Below are positions 35,398 through 45,199 of a stretch of DNA of 64,000 nt, piece after piece. Made by a program: the position numbers and the translations under genes. The DNA is from Amphritea atlantica (lineage in GTDB: Bacteria; Pseudomonadota; Gammaproteobacteria; Pseudomonadales; Balneatricaceae), in contig CP073344.1 in the NCBI GenBank assembly GCA_024397875.1, positions 2,347,001-2,411,000 on the forward strand. The letters run 5' to 3'. The notes beneath the pieces were generated by a model that had not been told where the DNA came from, made no database searches, and worked only from the letters and a program-made list of their open reading frames with translations. The first letter of the stretch is position 1, and the number at the start of each line of letters is the position of its first letter.

Positions 35398-37153
35398 CGG
35401 CTTTTTCGGATAGATGCAGCAGGTGACTGATCAACGCCCGTAGCTTGCCTGGTTTAACCGGTTTATTCAGCACCGGCAACTGCCACTCACGAAACAGCTT
35501 TCGTCCCTCCGGGGAACGGTCTGCGGTAATAATGGCGGCAGGGATATCATAGCCGGCATACTGACGCACCTGATCAACCGCTTCGACACCCGTGATACCG
35601 TTATTCAGATGAAAATCCGCCAGAATCAGTTGCGGTTTTACCCCTTTACTGAGATAGCTTTCTATCGCCTCATCCGCATCGGTGGCAACACAAACCTCGC
35701 AATCCCACTGTTTCAGGAGTGCTTGCATACTCACCAGAATATCTGGTTCGTTATCGATCACCAGAATCGGGTGGCCACTCAGATCCTGCTGCGGCAGCCG
35801 CTGCGGTTGCAACATCGGCTGCACCGGGTCAGTGCTGATGGGCACCAATACGCTGAACATAGTCCCTTTGCCCGGCTCCGAGCTGACGCTGATCGGATGT
35901 TCCAGCATTCCGGCAATCCGTTCTACAATCGCCAGTCCCAGCCCGACCCCCTTGCGACCGGTCTGGTACTGATGATCGATCTGCTGAAACTCCCTGAAGA
36001 TATCCTCAAGTTTATCCTCCGGAATACCGGGACCGGTATCCCACACCTGTAGTTCAAGGAAGTCTCCCCGACGACGCGTCCCCAACACAACCCTCCCCGC
36101 CGGAGTATAACGAAAGGCGTTACTGAGAAAGTTACGCAGCACACGCATCAGCAAGCGCATATCAGTGCGAATATTAAGACTACTGCTGAGAACACGCAGC
36201 GACACAGATCGCTGCTCTGCTACCGGCTGAAATTCCACCTGTAACATACGGAACAGATAGTCCAGAGGGATACTGGTCAGATCAGGCTGTACCGCTTTCT
36301 GGTCCAGGCGAGAGATATCCAGAAGGTCGCTCAGTAGCTCTTCGGCCCCCTCCAGCGCCATATGAATCCGTTCCACCAGATGGTTATTTTCCTCCGCCAG
36401 TTCCCGCTCCTGCAGTGTAGAAACCAGTAACCGGGCGGCATTCAGTGGCTGCAACAGATCGTGACTGGCAGCAGCCAGGTATTTATCTTTGCTCTTATTC
36501 GCCTGTTCTGCGGTATCCCGTGCAACTTTAAGCGCCTGCTCAATGAGACTGCGTTCGTTGATCTCGCAGACCAGCTTCTGATTAAGCGAGACCAGTTCAC
36601 CGGTACGCCCCTCAATCCGTTGCTCCAGTTCTTCATTGAGTTTCTTCAGTTTATTCTGAGCTTTCTTACGTTCGGTGATATCGGCCACAAACGCCTCTAT
36701 CAGGCTGTCCTGATCATCAGTCTTTAACAGCACGTTTAACGACACATCAACAGCACTGCCATCCTGACGTAATAACCGGGTTTCGTAGCCAAACAGCTTG
36801 CCGTACAGCTTTAGTTTTTGCAGCAGCAGCGGATATTCATCAGGATCAAACAGAAGACCGTTGGCAAAGGAATCAACCCGGTTACACAGTTGCTGCGGGT
36901 CGGTATAACCACAAATTTTCGCCAGTGCCGGATTCGCTGCAATCAGACCGCTATCGAGGCGGGCCTGAAAAATGCCATGCTGGGCGTGTTCAAAAATCGA
37001 CTTATATCGATTACGCTCTTCCTCCAGCTCCTCAAGTTTTGCAACCAACTCGGGGTAGTGGCTTTTACGGGCGGACTGCCCTCCCAGCCCCATCAGACGT
37101 TCTATGGTGAGCTTATCACTGGAAGAGTGCTCAGCCTCAGAGCGCTTCTTCAT
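35372..37153 (-). CDS. PAS-containing hybrid sensor histidine kinase / response regulator (ErcS'-like)
   Basis: Cytosolic hybrid kinase of 593 residues without membrane helices. In order: a short coiled coil, a PAS domain (about 50-165, YKSIFEHAQHGIFQARL), a second coiled coil, a HisKA box (YLAAASHDLLQPLNAARLLV, phospho-His about 231), HATPase (NAFRYTPAGRV; VWDTGPGIPE; GVGLGLAI) and a C-terminal receiver (LADFHLNNGITG with the phospho-Asp; LNKPVKP with the conserved Lys). The start at 37153 follows GAGGTGG and overlaps ercA by 17 bp. An ErcA homologue next to such a kinase is known from Pseudomonas aeruginosa, where both take part in control of ethanol oxidation. Confidence 0.9.
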   Translation of the reverse strand: MKKRSEAEHSSSDKLTIERLMGLGGQSARKSHYPELVAKLEELEEERNRYKSIFEHAQHGIFQARLDSGLIAANPALAKICGYTDPQQLCNRVDSFANGLLFDPDEYPLLLQKLKLYGKLFGYETRLLRQDGSAVDVSLNVLLKTDDQDSLIEAFVADITERKKAQNKLKKLNEELEQRIEGRTGELVSLNQKLVCEINERSLIEQALKVARDTAEQANKSKDKYLAAASHDLLQPLNAARLLVSTLQERELAEENNHLVERIHMALEGAEELLSDLLDISRLDQKAVQPDLTSIPLDYLFRMLQVEFQPVAEQRSVSLRVLSSSLNIRTDMRLLMRVLRNFLSNAFRYTPAGRVVLGTRRRGDFLELQVWDTGPGIPEDKLEDIFREFQQIDHQYQTGRKGVGLGLAIVERIAGMLEHPISVSSEPGKGTMFSVLVPISTDPVQPMLQPQRLPQQDLSGHPILVIDNEPDILVSMQALLKQWDCEVCVATDADEAIESYLSKGVKPQLILADFHLNNGITGVEAVDQVRQYAGYDIPAAIITADRSPEGRKLFREWQLPVLNKPVKPGKLRALISHLLHLSEKADGSRTDES

Positions 37154-38300
37154 ACACCACCTCGACATCCCGCTTACTGGATTTGCGCGGATTAGTCAGA
37201 ATGCAGGGGTCCTGAATCGCTTTGGAAGACAGGTGCGGGATATCACTGAGATTCACGCCCCGAGAGGCAAGTCCGTCAACCAGCCCCACGTCAAGCTTCA
37301 GCTGTATCACCCGCTCCTGTAACTGTTTGTGTACCATCTGGTTCGTCATTCCCCGGGTATCAATTCTCATGGTTTCAGCGACAACACGGAATTTATCTTC
37401 TGCCGATTTAAAATTAAAACCAATGACGTGTTCCAGTAGCATCGCATTACACATCCCATGGGGCAGATCAAGAAAGCCTCCCAGGCTATGTGACATCGCA
37501 TGAACAGCCCCCAGGATGGCATTCGAAAACGCCAGACCCGCCTTCATGCTGCCCAGCATCACCTGCTCCCGCAGCTTCAGATCGGTGGGATCTTGCACCA
37601 GCGCCACCAGATTGTCATTCACCAGCTTAATGGCATCCAGTGCATGCATATCGGTGAGCGGTCCAGAGCCGGTAGACACAAACGCTTCAATCGCATGCAC
37701 CAGCGCATCCACCCCCGTACAGGCGGTCAGAAACGGGTCCATAGTGACGGTTGTTTCCGGATCGATCAGGGATACATCGGGGACGACAGCTTTGCTGACT
37801 ATGGAGATTTTCATCCTCTCCTGCTGATCATTTATAATGGCAAACTGCGAAACATCCGCTGAAGTGCCGGCCGTGGTGGGAATAAAGATCAGCGGTGGGA
37901 TCGCCACTTCAATGGTATCGACCCCCTGAAACTCAAGAATATGACGTTTGTGAGTCGCAACGATGCCAATCCCTTTTGCGCAGTCCATCGGACTACCGCC
38001 ACCCACAGCCACGATCAGATTACAGCCCTGAGCGGTGTAGATAGCAGCCCCCTGCATCACTTCTTCAGCACGAGGGTTTGGTGAGACCGCGGTAAAAATC
38101 TCATATTCAAAGCCAGCCATCTGCAAGTCCTGAGCAACCTCAGCAACCCAGCCGGCGGCCTGAACGCCGGGATCAGACACTAACAGAATTTTACGGGCAC
38201 CAAAGGAGCGGGCAAAATTGGCTACCGTTTTTCGGGCACCGGCCCCAAAGACGATTTCAGGGGCCACAAATTTTCGCAGATTAGCGATATCTTCACTCAT
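37137..38300 (-). CDS. ercA: Iron-containing alcohol dehydrogenase, ErcA-like
   Basis: Group III Fe-dependent alcohol dehydrogenase of 387 residues. VAVGGGSPMDCAKG binds NAD, and IPTTAGTSADVSQFAII is the family's central motif. The iron ligands are visible in GVDALVHAIEA (Asp region, His) and AVHAMSHSLGGFLDLPHG (two His). It overlaps the hybrid-kinase gene. In P. aeruginosa ErcA has been given a regulatory part in ethanol oxidation, so this protein may be a sensor partner of the kinase rather than a bulk catabolic enzyme. Confidence 0.9.
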   Translation of the reverse strand: MSEDIANLRKFVAPEIVFGAGARKTVANFARSFGARKILLVSDPGVQAAGWVAEVAQDLQMAGFEYEIFTAVSPNPRAEEVMQGAAIYTAQGCNLIVAVGGGSPMDCAKGIGIVATHKRHILEFQGVDTIEVAIPPLIFIPTTAGTSADVSQFAIINDQQERMKISIVSKAVVPDVSLIDPETTVTMDPFLTACTGVDALVHAIEAFVSTGSGPLTDMHALDAIKLVNDNLVALVQDPTDLKLREQVMLGSMKAGLAFSNAILGAVHAMSHSLGGFLDLPHGMCNAMLLEHVIGFNFKSAEDKFRVVAETMRIDTRGMTNQMVHKQLQERVIQLKLDVGLVDGLASRGVNLSDIPHLSSKAIQDPCILTNPRKSSKRDVEVVYEEAL

Positions 38301-38399
38301 TTCAGATCCAGTCCAGGCGTTCCGTTATTCGTATAATTGTTGTTTTGCCGCATCATCTCCTGATGCGTAACCTACCGATTATATCAGTGTAACAGACAT

Positions 38400-38426
38400 A
38401 AAAAAGGCGACCAGAGGTCGCCTTTA
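38400..38426 (-). terminator. Rho-independent terminator of htpG
   Basis: On the minus strand AAAGGCGACC pairs with GGTCGCCTTT around TCT and runs into six T, shortly after the htpG stop. Confidence 0.88.
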
Positions 38427-38442
38427 GTTACACAGTTTCAGA

Positions 38443-40350
38443 TTAACTGATCAGATTAAGCAGCAGCTTATTGAGACGGCTCACATAGGCTGCCGGATCA
38501 TCCAGCTGACCACCTGCGGCCAGTTGCGCCTGTTCAAACACCACCAGTGCCAGCTCACCGAAACGATCTTCATCGGTTTCATTATCCAGCTTACTGATCA
38601 GCGGATGCTCTGGATTGATCTCGAAGACCGGCTTGCTTTCAGGCACAGCCTGACCCGCCGCTTCCATAATCTTGCGCATCTGCATACCCATATCGTAGGC
38701 ACCCAGGACTACACAGGCAGGAGAGTCGGTAAGACGATGAGTGATACGTACTTCGCTAACCTGAGCATCAAGACTGCTTTTGAGGCGCTCAACCAGACCT
38801 TCCAATTCTTTGGCGGTCTCTTCCTGAGCCTTCTTCTCCTCTTCATTCTCGGTTTCACCCAGGTCCAGCTCACCCTTGCTGACATCCTGGAATGACTTAC
38901 CGTCGAAGTCGAACAACTGACTCATCAGCCACTCATCAACCCGGTCTGACATCAGCAGAACTTCGATACCCTTCTTACGGAAGATCTCGAGGTGCGGGCT
39001 GTTCTTCGCGGTATTGTAATTCTCCGCCACGGCATAATAGATTTTGTCCTGACCTTCCTGCATCCGGGAAACATAATCTTCCAGCGCTACACTCTGCTCA
39101 GAAGAATCGTTATGGGTCGAGGCGAACCGCAACAGTTTGAGAATTGTGTCTTTGTTGGCGTGATCCTCAGCCGGTCCCTCTTTCAGCACTTCACCAAATT
39201 CAGTCCAGAATTTAGCGTATTGCTCAGGATCGTTCTTAGCCAGTTTACCCAGCATATCCAGTGCACGCTTGGTCAGCTGTGTTCTCAGCTTATCAACCAC
39301 CGGATCTTTCTGCAGAATCTCTCGGGAAACATTCAGTGACAGATCATTCGTATCCACCACGCCTTTGATAAAGCGCAGGTACATCGGCAGGAACTGATCG
39401 GCCTCATCCATAATAAAGACCCGCTGCACGTAGAGTTTCAGTCCACGCGGGGTATCACGATTCCACAAATCATAAGGCGCGTGCGCGGGAACATAGAGCA
39501 GACTGGTGTAATCCAGCTTACCCTCAACCCGGTTGTGACTCCATTTCATTGGGTCCTGGAAGTCATGGGAAACGTGCTTGTAGAACTCTTTATACTCGTC
39601 TTCGCTGATCTCGCTTTTAGAGCAGGTCCAGAGCGCAGTTGCTGAGTTTACCGTTTCATCTTCAGGGGCCGCTGGCTGTTCACCCTCTTCAACGGGTTCC
39701 GCTTCTTTCTCCATGATAACCGGCAGAGAAATATGGTCAGAGTATTTACGTACCAGGCTGCGCAGACGTAAGCTGTTGGCAAACTCGAGCTCCTCATCTT
39801 TCAGGTGCAGAATAATGGTGGTACCGCGTTGCGCTTTTTCGACGCCCCCTACGGTAAACTCGCCCTCTCCCTGAGACACCCAATGCACACCTTCAGAGGC
39901 GGGCTGACCTGCACGACGGGTAATAACTTCTACCTCTTTAGCCACGATGAATGCAGAGTAGAAGCCGACACCAAACTGGCCGATCAACTGGGAGTCTTTT
40001 TTCTGGTCGCCACTCAGTTGAGAAAGGAACTGAGAGGTGCCGGACTTAGCAATTGTACCCAGATGTTCAATCACATCCTGACGGGTCATACCGAGCCCGT
40101 TGTCATCAATAGTGATGGTTTTAGCCGCCTCATCGAATGAGATGCGAATACGCAGATCGCCATCACCTTCATAAAGGTCATCGTTGGACAGCGCTTCAAA
40201 TCGTAGTTTATCCGCTGCATCGGAAGCGTTGGAGATCAGCTCCCGAAGAAAAATCTCTTTATTTGAATACAGAGAGTGAATCATCAGGTGAAGCAGTTGC
40301 TTCACTTCGGTTTGAAAGCCAAGAGTTTCCTGCTGAGTTTCTGTGCTCAT
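38443..40350 (-). CDS. htpG: Chaperone protein HtpG (Hsp90)
   Basis: Cytosolic Hsp90 ATPase of 635 residues, full length. The GHKL ATP site shows [35 protein letters not shown] and [11 protein letters not shown]. The middle domain includes the catalytic-arginine region NVSREILQ, and the C-terminal dimer domain ends LNKLLLNLI. An acidic linker ([16 protein letters not shown]) separates N and middle domains. It is monocistronic and ends in a strong terminator. Confidence 0.97.
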   Translation of the reverse strand: MSTETQQETLGFQTEVKQLLHLMIHSLYSNKEIFLRELISNASDAADKLRFEALSNDDLYEGDGDLRIRISFDEAAKTITIDDNGLGMTRQDVIEHLGTIAKSGTSQFLSQLSGDQKKDSQLIGQFGVGFYSAFIVAKEVEVITRRAGQPASEGVHWVSQGEGEFTVGGVEKAQRGTTIILHLKDEELEFANSLRLRSLVRKYSDHISLPVIMEKEAEPVEEGEQPAAPEDETVNSATALWTCSKSEISEDEYKEFYKHVSHDFQDPMKWSHNRVEGKLDYTSLLYVPAHAPYDLWNRDTPRGLKLYVQRVFIMDEADQFLPMYLRFIKGVVDTNDLSLNVSREILQKDPVVDKLRTQLTKRALDMLGKLAKNDPEQYAKFWTEFGEVLKEGPAEDHANKDTILKLLRFASTHNDSSEQSVALEDYVSRMQEGQDKIYYAVAENYNTAKNSPHLEIFRKKGIEVLLMSDRVDEWLMSQLFDFDGKSFQDVSKGELDLGETENEEEKKAQEETAKELEGLVERLKSSLDAQVSEVRITHRLTDSPACVVLGAYDMGMQMRKIMEAAGQAVPESKPVFEINPEHPLISKLDNETDEDRFGELALVVFEQAQLAAGGQLDDPAAYVSRLNKLLLNLIS

Positions 40351-40467
40351 CTATCAATTCCCAATCTTACGGTTACAAAGATTTACTGTTAAAACGAAAA
40401 TCGTTGACACTAAAGATGGGGACAGCCCCTCCCTTTTCAAGGGGCTTTAATGGAAATGCCCGACAAT

Positions 40468-41178
40468 TTATTCCATCCGGCTGATCACCAGCTGACGCAG
40501 AGTGCTGGAATTAAATTCCCGCCGATAGAGGATAACAACCACTCCGGTCGTCATCAGCATAAACAGCCAGGGGTTAATAAACCATGCCAGAACAGAGAGA
40601 CTGAAATAGTAGGTGCGCAACCCCAGATTAAAATTGTTTGCCGCCATTGAACTCATAATCGCCAGCCGCGTCGCATGAGATTTCAGTTCAGGCTCTGCCG
40701 CATCATCTGGCTGAGGCGCGCCGCCGATCATGACAGAGGTGAATCCATACTGGCGCAGACTCCAGGTAAATTTCAGAAACGCATAAACAAACAAACCAAT
40801 CAGCACCAGCAGTTTAAGTTCCCACTCTGCTTTGGTTGCATGACTGGCAAAGGGGATGTCTCCGATAATATCGATCGCTTTGTCTGTTGACCCCAGCACT
40901 GTCATCAGGCCCGCTAAAATAAGCATGGTGGATGAGGCAAAAAATGATACGCTACGCTCCAGATTGGCAATCGCAGCCGTATCGGCTATTCGAACCTCCC
41001 GATGCAACATCCGGGTCATCCATTCGAGACGATAGTTGTGCATGACACTGGCCAGACAATGGGTATCTCTGGCGCGTTTGCGGGTATAGGCGTTATATCC
41101 CTTAAAACAGAGCAGAAACCAGCACAGAGACAACAGGTTAAGCCAGTTTATGTGTAGAAAGCCGATCAGCTGTTCCAT
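40468..41178 (-). CDS. DUF599 membrane protein
   Basis: Membrane protein of 236 residues with four or five hydrophobic helices. The N-terminal INWLNLLSLCWFLLCFKGYNAYTR and the central ASSTMLILAGLMTVLGSTDKA and AANNFNLGLRTYYFSLSVLAWFI are characteristic of the DUF599 family. The start at 41178 (MEQLIGFLH) follows GGGAATACGC; a much longer upstream reading has no membrane-protein character. The function is unknown. It is divergent from the EamA transporter gene by 60 bp. Confidence 0.85.
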   Translation of the reverse strand: MEQLIGFLHINWLNLLSLCWFLLCFKGYNAYTRKRARDTHCLASVMHNYRLEWMTRMLHREVRIADTAAIANLERSVSFFASSTMLILAGLMTVLGSTDKAIDIIGDIPFASHATKAEWELKLLVLIGLFVYAFLKFTWSLRQYGFTSVMIGGAPQPDDAAEPELKSHATRLAIMSSMAANNFNLGLRTYYFSLSVLAWFINPWLFMLMTTGVVVILYRREFNSSTLRQLVISRME

Positions 41179-41238
41179 GCGTATTCCCGGAATAAAAAAC
41201 GTACTGTCATTGTAAATAAAACAACAGGATAGACAACC

Positions 41239-42102
41239 TTGCCCAGCCAATATTCTAAGCTTCTTCTGGGTGCAGCATTTGCACTGGCCACAACCCTGGT
41301 GATGAGTCTGGCGGCGGCCGCAACCAAGTACACTGCAGGATTTGTGTCTATCGAACAGATTGTGCTGGCGCAATACGTCATCTGCACAGTGATTATGCTG
41401 CCCTGGCTGGGACGCAAAGGTCTCACGGCACTCAAGACCGAAAAGCCCTGGTTACATCTGGCCCGTGGCCTGTCCGGATGGCTCTGCTTCTATACTTACT
41501 ATCTGGCACTGAATGAGATTCCACTGGGTGAGGCCGCATTGTTACGTAATGCGGCACCCTTAATGGTGCCACTACTGGTTTTAATCTGGCTCAAATACCG
41601 GATGCCGCTGTTGAATTGGGTGCCGGTCATGGTCGGTTTTATCGGAATAGCACTGGTACTCAAACCCGAAGGAAGCCACTTTAACCCATGGCACATTGCC
41701 GCTGTTGCTTCCGCTATTTCGCTATCGGTCTCGATCGTGACCACCCGGGTACTGACGCTGACAGAACCCACTAACCGTATCCTTTTTTACTATTTTGCGC
41801 TCTCCGCACTGTTCTCCCTGCCACTGGCAGTAAGCGACTGGCAACCGATACCGCTGATCAGCGTGCCCCTGATGATCGCTATCAGCCTGTCAATCTGGTG
41901 CACTATGTGGCTCTACACCAAAGCTTACAGTTATGCTAAGGCAACCGTGATTGCTCCGATCAGTTATTTTGGTGTCCTGTTTGCAGGACTGCTCGGCTGG
42001 CTTTTCTGGCAGCAGGTTCCTGATATGATCTCAATTATGGGTGCAGCACTGGTGATCAGTGGTGGTATCGGTTCGGTATGGCTAGGAAGGGAGAAAAACT
42101 GA
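41239..42102 (+). CDS. EamA/DMT family transporter
   Basis: Ten-helix drug/metabolite transporter of 287 residues made of two EamA repeats. ARGLSGWLCFYTYYLALNEIPLGEA and APISYFGVLFAGLLGWLFWQ are the typical repeat-ending blocks. It starts with TTG at 41239, because the first helix (LLLGAAFALATTLVMSL) begins before the first available ATG at 41302; AGGAT precedes it. The stop overlaps the next gene's start by one base, so the two are coupled. The substrate is unknown. Confidence 0.87.
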   Translation: MPSQYSKLLLGAAFALATTLVMSLAAAATKYTAGFVSIEQIVLAQYVICTVIMLPWLGRKGLTALKTEKPWLHLARGLSGWLCFYTYYLALNEIPLGEAALLRNAAPLMVPLLVLIWLKYRMPLLNWVPVMVGFIGIALVLKPEGSHFNPWHIAAVASAISLSVSIVTTRVLTLTEPTNRILFYYFALSALFSLPLAVSDWQPIPLISVPLMIAISLSIWCTMWLYTKAYSYAKATVIAPISYFGVLFAGLLGWLFWQQVPDMISIMGAALVISGGIGSVWLGREKN

Positions 42103-42419
42103 TGTATCTTGATCTGGGAGATCTGTTCTGGCTGACACTGATTGTGCTGCTTCTACTGCACTGGTGGCAGTCACTGAAAGTTAAAGAGATCGCTCTCAAA
42201 GCGGCCAGCAACCATTGCCGCGAACTGGACCTCCAGCTGCTGGACCAGAGTGTCTATCTGCGGGGGCTCTGGCTGAAGCGGGATGATAACGGCAAAATCA
42301 GAATCTGGCGCTCCTACCTGTTTGAGTTTACCGCGACCGGCGAAGACCGTGCCCGCGGCCGGGTTATCCTGCTGGGCCCCCGGGTTACCGGGATTACACT
42401 GGATGCTCATCGTATTTAG
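42102..42419 (+). CDS. DUF3301 small membrane-anchored protein
   Basis: Protein of 105 residues with one N-terminal helix (LFWLTLIVLLLLHWWQ) and a cytosolic domain: ALKAASNHCRELDLQLLDQS, IRIWRSYLFEFTATGEDR and GRVILLGPRV. This is the DUF3301 pattern. Its ATG overlaps the preceding TGA (TGATG), with GGAAGG as ribosome site. The function is unknown. Confidence 0.85.
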   Translation: MYLDLGDLFWLTLIVLLLLHWWQSLKVKEIALKAASNHCRELDLQLLDQSVYLRGLWLKRDDNGKIRIWRSYLFEFTATGEDRARGRVILLGPRVTGITLDAHRI

Positions 42420-42529
42420 AAATCCTCAAAGCCTTTCCGAATATCCCCTTCAAATCATTGACTTAACCCAGTAGACTGAATCAACATGGGATAGAGAGAA
42501 TAACACAGACAATCGATAGGCTCTGCGTC

Positions 42530-43543
42530 ATGCCAGTATTAGACGACCTGTTAGAAAAGATTGACCAGAAAGAGTTTGTCCGACTATCTACCGATATCCG
42601 TACCGCATTCGATCAACACCAACTCTGGTTTAACGCTCTCAATCTTGCACTGATAACACGAGAGTCCACACTTTCCGAAGAGGATTATTGCTGCTGTTCC
42701 CATACCCTCTGCCCCCTGGGCCAGTGGATCCGCAACACCTTAGACAACCCCGCTTTTCAACACCCTTTCTTTGTTGAACTCGATGAGAAACATAAAAACT
42801 TTCATCGCATCGCAAACCAGCTGATCAATAACCTGAACAGCCAGCAACCGGTCGATATTAACCTGTATAAACAGCTTATTCAGACGCAACAAATGCTTTC
42901 GGCTCAACTGCTTACCCTATTCGAGTTCAGTGTCGTCACGAACAGTCAGTTTGATTCAATTACCGGGCTGATGAACCGACGCAGTGTTAATGCCGTGCTT
43001 GCGTACGAGAAATACCGGATGTCGCGCAATAAAACCAGTCACTGCTGTATCGCGCTGGTTGATATTGATCACTTTAAAAAGGTTAATGACATCTATGGTC
43101 ATGATATCGGAGACCATGCGCTGGCTCAGGTCGCCTCGGTTCTGCACTCCTGTACACGCCAAAGCGATACCGTAGCCCGTTTTGGCGGGGAAGAGTTTCT
43201 GTTCGTATTACCCGACATAAGTCTGGAGGGAGCAATCGCCAGCATAGACCGGGTGCGACGTAAACTGGCTGCAACGCCGCTGGAGCTGTGCCAGGAAAAG
43301 ATTACCATTACCGCATCATTCGGTATCACCCAGCTATGCAATGATTGCGATGTTGAGCATTCTATCAAACGGGCCGACGAAGCCCTCTATCTTGCCAAAC
43401 ACATGGGGCGCAACCGCAGCGCATATATTGATATAGACCGTTTTTCAGCAGCAGACCGACGCATCGCGCTGGGAGAGATCAACACTGAATTTCAAACCAT
43501 GCTGACCCGTTACGGTACATTAGTCACTTCAGAGTTGCAGTAA
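42530..43543 (+). CDS. dgcZ: Diguanylate cyclase with N-terminal CZB zinc domain (DgcZ-like)
   Basis: Cytosolic cyclic-di-GMP synthase of 337 residues. The N-terminal CZB domain has the zinc set His30, Cys61 (in CPLGQW), His88 and His92, spaced as in E. coli DgcZ. The GGDEF domain starts with DSITGLMNRRSV and has the catalytic GGEEF at 219-223. An inhibitory I-site RQSD lies five residues before it, so product feedback is likely. Zinc would inhibit activity by holding the dimer. Its 3' end overlaps the convergent methyltransferase gene by 15 bp. Confidence 0.92.
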   Translation: MPVLDDLLEKIDQKEFVRLSTDIRTAFDQHQLWFNALNLALITRESTLSEEDYCCCSHTLCPLGQWIRNTLDNPAFQHPFFVELDEKHKNFHRIANQLINNLNSQQPVDINLYKQLIQTQQMLSAQLLTLFEFSVVTNSQFDSITGLMNRRSVNAVLAYEKYRMSRNKTSHCCIALVDIDHFKKVNDIYGHDIGDHALAQVASVLHSCTRQSDTVARFGGEEFLFVLPDISLEGAIASIDRVRRKLAATPLELCQEKITITASFGITQLCNDCDVEHSIKRADEALYLAKHMGRNRSAYIDIDRFSAADRRIALGEINTEFQTMLTRYGTLVTSELQ

Positions 43544-44527
43544 TAACAACTTAAGTGGAAACCGGCCATCGGGAGAGGGGAAATCACTCTCCGGCTCAAG
43601 CCGGGTCACCTGTTGCACCGGACGCCCGGCCTTATCAGCACAACGAAGCACAATAGCCAGCCATTCATCATAATCGACACTGGCCACATTATTCGCACAC
43701 ACCAGCTGACCGCCAGGCTTGGTTGCCAGCAGTGCCGGTTTCAGGACACTGGGATAATCGCGGATCAGATCCACCGTGCCGAATGCACTTTTGGCCCAGC
43801 GCGGAGGATCGAGAAATACCAGATCAAAGGTCTCCGCCTGAATCTTCGGAAACGGTTTCGGTTTACGCCCCCGTCCCACTCTCTGCTTCACTGGAATGCC
43901 TGCCAGCTGCTTGGCTGCGGTAAAAAAATCACTCTGAAAAAACGCTATCTGCTGATCATTCAGGTTATTGAGTCGGGCATTCTCCCGACCGATATCCAGT
44001 GAGCGGGTAGAGAAATCTACATTTAATACCCGGCTGGCACCGGCAACAGCCGCCACTACGCCGACACCACAGGTGTATGAGAACAGGTTCAAGACCGACT
44101 TACCGGCCGCATTATTCTGTATCCAGCGCCGCCCCACCCGCATATCGAGAAACAGCAATGGATCCTGTCCCTCATGCTTGCCCTTGACCCGATAACGGAC
44201 TCCCAGCTCATGCGCAACACCTTCCCATTCATCGACACGGTAATCATCACTACGGCGGGAGTTTGCCGAGCTGCGGTCGTTATATACAGCCTCCAGGGGG
44301 CAGCCGAGAAACGCTTCAACCGCGCTATGTATCAACTCACAATCACCACCACTGATCGGCTCATGAAAGGTCTGAATCAATAACTGAGGGCCATAGCGGT
44401 CTACCGTCAGGCCGGGAACGCCCTCATTGATACCATGAAACAAACGATAGCAGTCACTGTTTTCAGCGTGCAGAGTTTCCAGTAACGCGCTGCGACTAAC
44501 CAGCGCCGCTTGAATCAGATCGAGCAT
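43529..44527 (-). CDS. RlmI-like SAM-dependent methyltransferase
   Basis: Class I methyltransferase of 332 residues. LFHGINEGVPGLTVDRYG is the N-terminal substrate region found in RlmI-type enzymes. SVLNLFSYTCGVGVVAAVAGA is the SAM-binding motif I with a conserved Tyr-Thr-Cys, followed by VLNVDFSTRSLDIGRENARLN and VFLDPPRWAKS as motif IV. Methylation of a base in 23S rRNA is likely; the site is not determined. Unlike RlmI it has no evident PUA domain. The start touches the upstream Lon-domain gene (TGATG). Confidence 0.83.
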   Translation of the reverse strand: MLDLIQAALVSRSALLETLHAENSDCYRLFHGINEGVPGLTVDRYGPQLLIQTFHEPISGGDCELIHSAVEAFLGCPLEAVYNDRSSANSRRSDDYRVDEWEGVAHELGVRYRVKGKHEGQDPLLFLDMRVGRRWIQNNAAGKSVLNLFSYTCGVGVVAAVAGASRVLNVDFSTRSLDIGRENARLNNLNDQQIAFFQSDFFTAAKQLAGIPVKQRVGRGRKPKPFPKIQAETFDLVFLDPPRWAKSAFGTVDLIRDYPSVLKPALLATKPGGQLVCANNVASVDYDEWLAIVLRCADKAGRPVQQVTRLEPESDFPSPDGRFPLKLLLLQL

Positions 44528-45093
44528 CAGTATTCCTTGAGAAGAGTGTAAATCAATTCCAGCCGCGCCACGGGATTATTCAGTTCCAGTAAACGCTGCT
44601 TGTCTGCGCCTGAAAAGGGCAACAGAGCTGCCAGTTGGTAACTGAAAGCATCGGCCGTTTCATCATTAACCCGGGCAGGGCTGAATGATAACAGAGGATG
44701 CTGTACAAGATGAGCAGTAATCTCGGCCAGCCTTGCCGATTGCTCCGCTGTACTGGGCAAATCACCGGAGCGAAGATACTCCACGTCCCCCACTAACAAG
44801 CCATCACTCTCCTTCTGAATCTCAGATACCCTGACCTTCTGTTCTCCCTTAAGCTCAATACCGATCATCTGGTTTGGCAACGGTTGCCAATCGAGAATAG
44901 TGCCGGTTGTCCCGGTGCTGTAAAAATCGATATCGGGGGCCGCTGGATTGCGGGCCTGAAGGATAACCAACGGCTCCTGGCTCGCCAGGCACTCTTTCAC
45001 CATACGCCGGTAACGCAGCTCAAATATTTGCAGCGGTAACAGGATTCCGGGGAACAGCACCACGGGCAGCGGGAATAACGGCAGAGTTTTCAT
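44527..45093 (-). CDS. LON peptidase substrate-binding domain protein
   Basis: Protein of 188 residues consisting of a Lon N-terminal (substrate-binding) domain only: LPLFPLPVVLFPGILLPLQIFELRYRRMV, then EIQKESDGLLVGDVEYL. No ATPase or protease part is present. Such stand-alone domains are widespread and may bind unfolded proteins. The start at 45093 is the family's usual start (MKTLPLFPLP). It is coupled to the methyltransferase gene by a one-base overlap. Confidence 0.86.
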   Translation of the reverse strand: MKTLPLFPLPVVLFPGILLPLQIFELRYRRMVKECLASQEPLVILQARNPAAPDIDFYSTGTTGTILDWQPLPNQMIGIELKGEQKVRVSEIQKESDGLLVGDVEYLRSGDLPSTAEQSARLAEITAHLVQHPLLSFSPARVNDETADAFSYQLAALLPFSGADKQRLLELNNPVARLELIYTLLKEY

Positions 45094-45141
45094 GCTCTCA
45101 GTATAGAGAGTTATACCTCCATCGACGATGCGTCTGGCGAT

Positions 45142-45180
45142 AAAAAAAGCGCCTTCTGTTATAAACAGTAAGTGCGCTTT
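45142..45180 (-). terminator. Rho-independent terminator of the DsrE gene
   Basis: On the minus strand AAAGCGC and its complement form the stem base, with an inner ACTGTT/AACAGA-type stem, and a T-run of seven follows. It lies 20 bp after the stop at 45200. Confidence 0.8.
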
Positions 45181-45199
45181 AGCCCCGGGCTCAGGAGAT

